Positions 16,492 to 23,345 of a DNA stretch of 34,860 nt are shown piece after piece. How positions within the stretch are numbered: position 1 is the first letter of the stretch; the number at the start of each line of letters is the position of its first letter. The notes below the pieces were generated by a model. It saw nothing but the letters and a program-made list of their open reading frames with translations. It searched no databases and was not told the DNA's origin. Source of the DNA: Bacteroidota bacterium (GTDB lineage Bacteria > Bacteroidota > Bacteroidia > Chitinophagales > Chitinophagaceae); assembly GCA_018267585.1 (NCBI GenBank), contig JAFDYE010000469.1, positions 1 through 34,860 of the forward strand, in the 5' to 3' direction. Made by a program: the position numbers and the translations under genes.

Positions 16492-17592
16492 ATGTTAACA
16501 GAACTTGTACAGAGTAAAAGGACCACGATGAGGTCGTGGTTTGGGGATTTAAAAGTATTCAGGACCATCAACTCTCCGGACAGGATCTCGAGTGTCGATA
16601 TTTTCAGGAGTCTCGCCATTATACCGGTCGTACTGTACCATTTCAACTATACGCTTTACTTGGGGAATTTAGGCGTCGATCTCTTCTTTGTAATTTCCGG
16701 GTTGCTGATCGGGGGACTGCTGACCAGGCAATTCAGGAATAACGACCCGATACATTTCAGAAAATTTTTTTTACAGCGGGGCTTCAAAATATGGCCCTCC
16801 TACTATTTCTTCCTTCTTGTCGGAGGCGTGCTGGTGTACATCATGTACAGGCATTCGGCTCCTGATGAGCTGATGTCCCGCCAAAACTTAGCTTCCTATA
16901 TTTTTTTCTACAGGAACTATACGATAGGCGATAAGGAGTGGAGCTTTGGGCATACCTGGTCGCTTTGTGTGGAAGAATTTTTTTATCTGCTGCTTCCGCT
17001 TTTATATATCCTTTCTCAGCGCGCTGGCCGGTACAAGAAGGGCATATTGGTGGGATTTGTTTTGGGGCTGATTTTCGCCGGAATTATTTTTAAGGTGTTG
17101 GCCGTCCGCAATGATCCCAAAGCTGACACTTATTTCGCAACGCACATGCGGATCGATGCTCTGGCGTGGGGTGTTTTGCTGAGCCTGATAATTGCATATT
17201 CAAATCTCTACCGGTCGTTCAAGTACAAATACCTGCTTTTTATTGCCGGGGCTGTTTTGTTGGTAGTATCTATAAAGTTTTATTTTTATACCGGCTCAGT
17301 CTTCTATAAAAAGGTTGTTTTCCGGTCTGGCGTTCCGGCCTGTTTTTTTCTAATGTTGGCGGGCTTGTATTATACCGATTTCAGCAGGTTAAAGCCGCTC
17401 AGCTTTATAGCATATTTCAGTTATAACTGGTACTTATGGCATCCCATTTTTTCGATCTCGTTCACCAACTTGTTCGGAAAGGGGCTGGTCGGCGCGTTTG
17501 TCTATGCGCTGTTTACCTTTTGCATAGCTGTTGCGGTGACTATTGTCATCGAGGAACCTTTTCTGAGATGGAGAAAACAAATAATTAAGTGA
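16492..17592 (+). CDS. Membrane acyltransferase, family 3 (OafA-like)
   Basis: The 366-residue protein has about ten transmembrane helices after a short cytoplasmic N-terminus. The family signatures are present: SVDIFRSLAIIPVVLYHFN with the catalytic-type His, LGVDLFFVISGLLIG, an Arg before the next helix, and GHTWSLCVEEFFYLLLP. Such enzymes transfer acetyl or other acyl groups to sugar hydroxyls on lipid-linked or surface polymers. No fused SGNH domain is present, so it is the membrane-only form. It sits between wbpB- and wbpG-like genes, implying that an acylated repeat unit is made. Confidence 0.92.
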   Translation: MLTELVQSKRTTMRSWFGDLKVFRTINSPDRISSVDIFRSLAIIPVVLYHFNYTLYLGNLGVDLFFVISGLLIGGLLTRQFRNNDPIHFRKFFLQRGFKIWPSYYFFLLVGGVLVYIMYRHSAPDELMSRQNLASYIFFYRNYTIGDKEWSFGHTWSLCVEEFFYLLLPLLYILSQRAGRYKKGILVGFVLGLIFAGIIFKVLAVRNDPKADTYFATHMRIDALAWGVLLSLIIAYSNLYRSFKYKYLLFIAGAVLLVVSIKFYFYTGSVFYKKVVFRSGVPACFFLMLAGLYYTDFSRLKPLSFIAYFSYNWYLWHPIFSISFTNLFGKGLVGAFVYALFTFCIAVAVTIVIEEPFLRWRKQIIK

Positions 17593-17594
17593 TT

Positions 17595-18782
17595 ATGTCA
17601 TATAATGAAGAAGCGCTGAAGTCCGACCCAGAGGTCAATTTTGGCAGACCTTACCAGCAGTGCACGTTGACCGTAATGGACACGATCTCAGATCCATTGA
17701 TCACGTTCGACGAACAGGGTGTTTGTAACTACTGCAAAGAGTACCGGGAGCTGGAAGAAAAGAGCGTCTTTAAGAATGAAGCCGGAAAGGCAAAGCTCGA
17801 TCAGACAGTACAAAAGATAAAGGAATATGGCAAGGGCAAGAAATACGATTGCATTACAGGCGTCAGCGGAGGGGTGGACAGCACCTACCTGATGCTCAAG
17901 GCAAAACAGCTGGGGCTGCGCCCTCTTGTCGTGCATTTTGACAATGGCTGGAATAGCGAGCTGGCCGTAAAGAATATCGAAAACATCATTTCCAGGCTTG
18001 GTTTTGACCTTTATACCCTTGTCGTGGACTGGAATGAGTTCAGAGATCTGCAGCTTTCCTACTTAAAGGCTAATGTGGTAGATATCGAAGCACTGACAGA
18101 TCACGCCATTATTGGGACTTTATACAAACTGGCCAGCGAGAACAGTATCAAATATATCCTGAGCGGCAGCAATATCGTTACAGAAGCGATCCTTCCCAGA
18201 TACTGGATATTCAACAAAGCGGATGGAATGAATATAAAGGATATCCATAAGCATTTTGGGGAGGTCGAGCTGAAGACCTATCCCTTTTTCTCGACTTACC
18301 GCAAGCGCTATTACCTGAATGTGAAGAAGATCGAATCGATAGACCTGCTGAACTGTCTGCCATACGTCAAATCGGAAGTGAAGGAGACCATTAAAAAGGA
18401 GCTGGACTGGAAGGATTATGGGGGTAAGCACTATGAATCCAAGTTCACGAAATTCTACCAGGGATATATATTGCCGAACAAATTTCTTATCGATAAGCGA
18501 AAGGCCCATTTGTCCACGCTCATCCTCTCGGGCCAGATGACAAAGAAAGAGGCGCTGGAAGAGCTCAAAACGCCGATCTACCCTCCCGGGGAGATCGCCG
18601 GAGATCGTGAATTCTTCCTAAAAAAGCTTGGTCTTACCGAGGAATGGTTTGATGGTTACCTAGCCGCCCCGAGGCGGGAGCACACCGAATTCAGGCATGA
18701 AAAGGGCGTATGGGACGATATCCCTTACATAAAGGTGCTTCGTCCGGTATGGAGGCTGGTGAAAAGCAAGCGTCTAAAGTAA
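17595..18782 (+). CDS. wbpG: WbpG-like N-acetyl sugar amidotransferase (PP-loop)
   Basis: The ATG at 17595 gives 395 residues; a GTG two codons upstream overlaps the preceding stop. A CNYC pair (Cys44, Cys47) with Cys23 looks like a metal site. The ATP pyrophosphatase PP-loop SGGVDS spans residues 91-96, followed by VVHFDNGWNSELAVKN. These features fit the WbpG/PseA amidotransferase family. The enzyme uses ammonia made by HisH2 and passed through HisF2 to turn a 3-acetamido group into an acetamidino group on a UDP-sugar. The three subunits are all present here, although wbpG is separated from hisH2/hisF2 by three genes. Confidence 0.92.
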   Translation: MSYNEEALKSDPEVNFGRPYQQCTLTVMDTISDPLITFDEQGVCNYCKEYRELEEKSVFKNEAGKAKLDQTVQKIKEYGKGKKYDCITGVSGGVDSTYLMLKAKQLGLRPLVVHFDNGWNSELAVKNIENIISRLGFDLYTLVVDWNEFRDLQLSYLKANVVDIEALTDHAIIGTLYKLASENSIKYILSGSNIVTEAILPRYWIFNKADGMNIKDIHKHFGEVELKTYPFFSTYRKRYYLNVKKIESIDLLNCLPYVKSEVKETIKKELDWKDYGGKHYESKFTKFYQGYILPNKFLIDKRKAHLSTLILSGQMTKKEALEELKTPIYPPGEIAGDREFFLKKLGLTEEWFDGYLAAPRREHTEFRHEKGVWDDIPYIKVLRPVWRLVKSKRLK

Positions 18783-18813
18783 GCGTCGATAAATTTAAAT
18801 TGAAAAACCTAAA

Positions 18814-20019
18814 GTGGAAGAGCGACCTAAATGTGCGTACATCGTTGCAGAGACGGCCTGTTTATATCCGACGAGCGGAGCCGGCAAACATATCAGGGTT
18901 GGTATGGAAGAGCTGGCCAAGGTATTTGAAGTTGAACTGGTCTTATTCTGTAAACCCTGGGATAATTCGGTCAGCGTCTTAAACGCGGCTGCTCAGACGG
19001 GCAGACAGCGAAAGGGGCCGGCTGCGGCGTTGAAGACTTTTTTACGGCGCTGGTTGAAATGGTGGTATATCCTGTTCAGCAACCACCGGTCATTTCTGAA
19101 GTACTACCGGACGATAAGAGACCGGAAGCCCGATTTCATTTATGAACGATCAGCTTATCTCAATTATAATGGATTATTGATAGCCAGGCTCCTAAAAATT
19201 CCCCATTGTTATGAGGTCAACGGTATCAATGCCAGGGACCATGCCTCCCGATATATGGCGTTGTATAACTGGATTAGTTTTCACCTGGAGCGTAGGGCTT
19301 ACCGATCCACTTTGAGCTTTTTTGTGGGCGGACTGAATACGGAAATGGGTATACCCGAAAGTGACAGGGCCGTCGTTATTCAGAACGGGATAGACGAGAA
19401 TTTTCTCGATGGTTTTCGGTATCATAGCGGGCGGACCGGGAGTAGTGACAAAAAGGTAAATCTTGTCTTTGTTGGCCATGCAATGGATCACCACCGGCTG
19501 GACATCTTTTTCGAGGCGTTGAGAAAGATCAGTCATAGTGACCGCCTTCGGGTGCATCTGATCGGTTCGAATTTTGCTAAATATGACGAATTGTTTGCCA
19601 GACTGCCGGTGGAGGTGGTCAATCATGGGATACAGGAACACGATGCGCTTCGTGAGACGCTGAAAAAAATGGACGCCGGTATCGTTCCTTTTGCGCTCGA
19701 TTACCATTCGAATATGAAGGTGTTCCTCTACGGCGCCGCCCGGCTGGTCGTATTGCTGCCTGAAACAAGGAATTTTAAAAGGCTATTCGATGCCGGGGAG
19801 GCCATTTTTTTTGAAAATGGGGACCCCCAGCCATTGGCAAAGGCGATCGATAGAATGGTGGAATTATTCGGTTCCGGAGATACGGAAATCCGGGAAATGA
19901 CCGACCGCCTATTTGAAAAGGTCCGCAACGAATACGTCTGGCCGGCGATCTATAAAGACATAATAAGACGAATAAATCATCCCAGGCATGAAGGTGCTGC
20001 TCTTACATCAGTACATTGA
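18814..20019 (+). CDS. Glycosyltransferase, GT4-like, with altered donor-site Glu
   Basis: A GTG at 18814 is the only start that keeps the first beta strand and the glycine turn (PTSGAGKHIRVG), since an in-frame TAA lies at 18796-18798. The protein is 401 residues and soluble, with a GT-B architecture. The linker strand VNLVFVGHAMDHHRLDIFFEAL begins the C-terminal domain. At the place where GT4 enzymes read KxxEY with a Glu, this one reads MKVFLYGAAR, so Leu replaces the usual Glu. It could be a divergent GT4 branch or a weakened enzyme. It overlaps the next gene by 32 nt. Confidence 0.78.
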   Translation: MEERPKCAYIVAETACLYPTSGAGKHIRVGMEELAKVFEVELVLFCKPWDNSVSVLNAAAQTGRQRKGPAAALKTFLRRWLKWWYILFSNHRSFLKYYRTIRDRKPDFIYERSAYLNYNGLLIARLLKIPHCYEVNGINARDHASRYMALYNWISFHLERRAYRSTLSFFVGGLNTEMGIPESDRAVVIQNGIDENFLDGFRYHSGRTGSSDKKVNLVFVGHAMDHHRLDIFFEALRKISHSDRLRVHLIGSNFAKYDELFARLPVEVVNHGIQEHDALRETLKKMDAGIVPFALDYHSNMKVFLYGAARLVVLLPETRNFKRLFDAGEAIFFENGDPQPLAKAIDRMVELFGSGDTEIREMTDRLFEKVRNEYVWPAIYKDIIRRINHPRHEGAALTSVH

Positions 20020-21190
20020 AATAGGCGGAGGGGCGGATGCCCATGTGCACTATATGCTGGAGGCGTTGCCGCGTTATGGAGTGGCGTCAAGGCTGATGGC
20101 TATACGATCTCTGGCAAAAGGTTTTGAGATCGAGTTGTTTGGGGGGGCGGGCGCTGTGCATTTTAGCGACGAGACCTCTGCCTTTGATTTCATACGGGAG
20201 CTCTGTGAGAAGGAAGGCATCGATATCATTCATGTCCATACCATTACAACACCGGAGATCACAAAACAGCTATCGGAGCACTATCCGATGGTGCGCACCC
20301 TGCACAATGCGGCCATAACCTGTCTTTCAGGCGAGAAGTACCATTTTTCATCGGGAAAGGTCTGCGATTGTTCATTCGGACTGGTGTGTTTGAAGAACGC
20401 CTATACCGAAAAATGCGCTTCGGTACGCAAACCCGGGAAGCTTATTGGTCTTTTCAAGCGGGTAAGCTTTGAGAAAGCTAATGCCGCGAAAATGTATTCG
20501 CACCTGATCGCGCCGTCTTCATTTATCCGGCAAAACTGTATTGGCGAAGGAATTGCGGGCGAAATGATCGAGCAAATTCCTTATCCTTATAAAAAGCAGG
20601 TCCGGCCTTCGGCCCTGCCACAGCGACCAACGGTGAATATCGTATACAGCGGCCGGCTGACAAAGGTCAAAGGCGTTCACTTGCTGGGGGAATTAATGCA
20701 GCCTTTAATGTCTGCTGATCTGAATATTGTTTTGCATATCTTAGGCGACGGGCCTCTTAAGGACAGCCTGATGAAGAGCCAGGCGCTAAGTGGTCCAAAT
20801 GTCGTATTTCACGGATGGCTGGACCAGTCCGGGGTGCAGGAAATATATGAGGATGCTGATATCGTGCTTATCCCTTCCATATACCCTGATAATTTTCCAA
20901 TCGTCTGTATAGAGGCGCTTTGTTTTGGAAAGCCTGTAATTGTGTTCAAGGTAGGCGGATTGCCTGAAATGATCTCGGACGGGATAAATGGCTTTGTCAT
21001 TGCGCCCGGCGATCTGAAAGCTATGCGGGAGAGGGTTCTCCAACTGGTCGTGGACAAGGATAAAAGGAGGGCGATGGGCGCAGAGGGCAGGAGAATATAC
21101 GAGGAGAAATTCAGGGAAGAGGTGGTCATGCCCCGGTATCTGGCCGTTTACCGCGAGTCGATCGAAAAATTTACGCTGAAGCATAAATAA
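19988..21190 (+). CDS. Glycosyltransferase, GT4
   Basis: The 400-residue protein has the N-terminal GT-B turn HQYIEIGGGADAHVHYML and a DIIHVHTIT acceptor-side strand. A Cys-rich loop near 113-145 (CLSG, CDCS, CLKN, KCAS) is typical of a subgroup of capsule GT4 enzymes. The C-terminal donor half has YSGRLTKVKGVHLL, LHILGDGPLKD and the E-x7-E-like PDNFPIVCIEALCFGKPVIVF, followed by GGLPEMI. It should be active as a retaining glycosyltransferase on the lipid-linked oligosaccharide. The sugar is unknown. Confidence 0.9.
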   Translation: MKVLLLHQYIEIGGGADAHVHYMLEALPRYGVASRLMAIRSLAKGFEIELFGGAGAVHFSDETSAFDFIRELCEKEGIDIIHVHTITTPEITKQLSEHYPMVRTLHNAAITCLSGEKYHFSSGKVCDCSFGLVCLKNAYTEKCASVRKPGKLIGLFKRVSFEKANAAKMYSHLIAPSSFIRQNCIGEGIAGEMIEQIPYPYKKQVRPSALPQRPTVNIVYSGRLTKVKGVHLLGELMQPLMSADLNIVLHILGDGPLKDSLMKSQALSGPNVVFHGWLDQSGVQEIYEDADIVLIPSIYPDNFPIVCIEALCFGKPVIVFKVGGLPEMISDGINGFVIAPGDLKAMRERVLQLVVDKDKRRAMGAEGRRIYEEKFREEVVMPRYLAVYRESIEKFTLKHK

Positions 21191-21200
21191 TCACTGCCGG

Positions 21201-22187
21201 ATGACTTTGTCTACAGCTGCGAACATAGATAAAAAGGAAGAATACAGGAAGTATCTCTCGGCTAATGATAGCCTTCCCATCTATCTTCAGGACTGGTATC
21301 TGGATTTAGTATGCGGGAAAGACAACTGGAATGTTGTTCTGGCATATAAAAATAATGAAGTTGTCGCTTTCCTGCCGTATTATCTCAAAAAGAACCGGTT
21401 TTTCTCCTGGATCGCCATGCCCCCGCTGTCAAAATTGCACGGTCCATATATCAAGGAGGGGTTCAACAGCATGCGTCATCACCATGCGCTGATAGATGAA
21501 TTGCTGGACCAGCTGCCGGATATCGCCTTTTATCAGCAGGCATGCGGCTACGATTTTCGCAACTGGCTACCGTACTTGTGGAGAGGGTATGTACAGGTAA
21601 CCTTATATTCCTATGTGTTCAATGATCTCAACCTGGAGAATATTCTTGCCGGCATGGAGTCTGACTACAGAAGAAGGATAAAGAAGGCGGAACGTGAGCT
21701 GATGGTCCGGCATGACCTTCCATATAAATTGTTCTATGAAACGTTGATCAAGACTTATGAAAGGCAAAAGCTCCCCGTCCCCTTCGATCCGGTTTTTCTG
21801 GAAAAATACTACCAGGACTTAAAGGCGAGATCGCTGGCCGAGCTTTTTTTCGTTCTCGACCAGGAGAATAATGTACAATCGGTGGCCATGCTGATATGGG
21901 ACAAGCATTGCTCGTACTATCTGCTGGAAGGGACTGATCCATTTGCAAAGGACAAGAATGCGGGCACCTATATCAAATGGCTCGCTATAAAGTATACGAA
22001 GGAAATTCTTGGACTGAACAGGTTTGATTTTGAGGGAAGCATTTCGCGGAGGATCGAGAAGATCTACCGCGAATTTGGTGCTTCTGCCGAGCCTTATTAC
22101 GTGATAAAGAAATACAATTCCAGGTTGTTCCTCTTTCTTAAATTTATACAGAATTACAGGCAGTATGGAAAACTGGCCCAGTGGTAA
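21201..22187 (+). CDS. FemAB/GNAT-like acyl- or aminoacyltransferase
   Basis: This 328-residue soluble protein resembles the BioF2-like/FemAB branch of the GNAT superfamily. It has an N-terminal half with WNVVLAYKNNEVVAFLPYYLKK, a central YRRRIKKAE basic helix (about 155-163), and a second GNAT-like core with LFFVLDQENNVQSVAMLIWDKHCSYYLLEGTDP. FemAB enzymes move amino acids from tRNA, while exopolysaccharide relatives are thought to acylate amino sugars. The long KNAGTYIKWLAIKYTKE segment is typical of this branch. It lies between two glycosyltransferase genes, so a substituent on the repeat unit is likely, but the group is not known. Confidence 0.75.
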   Translation: MTLSTAANIDKKEEYRKYLSANDSLPIYLQDWYLDLVCGKDNWNVVLAYKNNEVVAFLPYYLKKNRFFSWIAMPPLSKLHGPYIKEGFNSMRHHHALIDELLDQLPDIAFYQQACGYDFRNWLPYLWRGYVQVTLYSYVFNDLNLENILAGMESDYRRRIKKAERELMVRHDLPYKLFYETLIKTYERQKLPVPFDPVFLEKYYQDLKARSLAELFFVLDQENNVQSVAMLIWDKHCSYYLLEGTDPFAKDKNAGTYIKWLAIKYTKEILGLNRFDFEGSISRRIEKIYREFGASAEPYYVIKKYNSRLFLFLKFIQNYRQYGKLAQW

Positions 22188-22190
22188 ACA

Positions 22191-23345
22191 ATGCGAATGA
22201 AAATTGCGCTATTAACCGACGGTATCTGGCCCTTTGTGATCGGAGGAATGCAGAAACATTCTTATTACCTGTGTAAGTACCTGGCGCGAAGCGGGATTGC
22301 AATCGATCTTTATCATTCAACACGGGACGGGCGAAAACCGGACCTCTCGCAGTGCTTCACCGGAGAAGAGCTGGCATACATCAAAGAGCACTATATATCC
22401 TACCCCCCTTCCGATAGGTGGCCCGGACATTATTTGAGGACTTCCTATCGCTACTCCAAATTGCTATATGCGGAGCTCGTTAAGAACCCGGCTGTGGATG
22501 TTGTCTATGCAAAGGGGCTTACGGCGTGGAGGCTGTTGGAAGAAAAAGAGGCAGGAAAGGATCTCCCTCCGATAGCCATCAATGTACACGGGTATGAATA
22601 TTATCAGAAGGCCGCTTCTTTTCGCAGCAAGCTCGAGCAATACTTTTTAAGAGGGCCGTTCCGCTATATAAATGAGCAGGCGGATCACATCTTTTCCTAT
22701 GGGGGCAATATATCGGCCATAATCAGGAAAAATATAAAAAATTCGGATGGAAGGATCGTTGAGGTGCCGGCGGGCATTGAAAGCGATTTCTTATTTACCG
22801 GGGAAGTAAGGGCTAATAGCTGTCGGCAGTTTGTATATCTCGGTCGCTATGAAAGAAGAAAGGGTATCGAGGAACTGACCGCTGCTATTAAGTCACTGAT
22901 GGGGAAGTACGATTTCCATTTTCATTTTATCGGAGCGATACCGGAGAGCCGGCGGATCAGCAGTCCCCAGGTAACTTATTATGGGCGTCTCGACGACAAG
23001 CGCGGGATCGAGTCGATCCTGCGGAAATGCGATATCCTGGTCTGTCCGAGCTATGCGGAAGGGATGCCGAATGTTATCCTCGAGGCCATGGCATCCGGCT
23101 GCGCTATCATTGCTTCGGACGTAGGCGCCGTCAATGTGGAAGTGGACTCCGGCAATGGTTGGCTGATCGAGCCGGGATCGGTAAAGGCGATAGAAGACGC
23201 TATGGTGAAGAGCATCGGCATGCAGGACGGTCTATTGCTGGGAATGAGAAAAGCCTCGATGGATAAGATAAAGAGGGAGTTTTTATGGGAGGACGTAATT
23301 GGCAGGCTAGTTTATCTGCTGAACAAAATCAGAAAAAGAAAATGA
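22191..23345 (+). CDS. Glycosyltransferase, GT4
   Basis: The 384-residue GT-B protein opens with LLTDGIWPFVIGGMQKHSYYL, a GT4 glycine turn. The C-terminal domain has FVYLGRYERRKGIEELTAAI, FHFIGAIPES, and CPSYAEGMPNVILEAMASGCAIIASDVGA, the E-x7-E donor motif in intact form. There are no membrane helices. It presumably works on the cytoplasmic face. Its last four bases overlap the ATG of the secreted LamG protein. Confidence 0.92.
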   Translation: MRMKIALLTDGIWPFVIGGMQKHSYYLCKYLARSGIAIDLYHSTRDGRKPDLSQCFTGEELAYIKEHYISYPPSDRWPGHYLRTSYRYSKLLYAELVKNPAVDVVYAKGLTAWRLLEEKEAGKDLPPIAINVHGYEYYQKAASFRSKLEQYFLRGPFRYINEQADHIFSYGGNISAIIRKNIKNSDGRIVEVPAGIESDFLFTGEVRANSCRQFVYLGRYERRKGIEELTAAIKSLMGKYDFHFHFIGAIPESRRISSPQVTYYGRLDDKRGIESILRKCDILVCPSYAEGMPNVILEAMASGCAIIASDVGAVNVEVDSGNGWLIEPGSVKAIEDAMVKSIGMQDGLLLGMRKASMDKIKREFLWEDVIGRLVYLLNKIRKRK

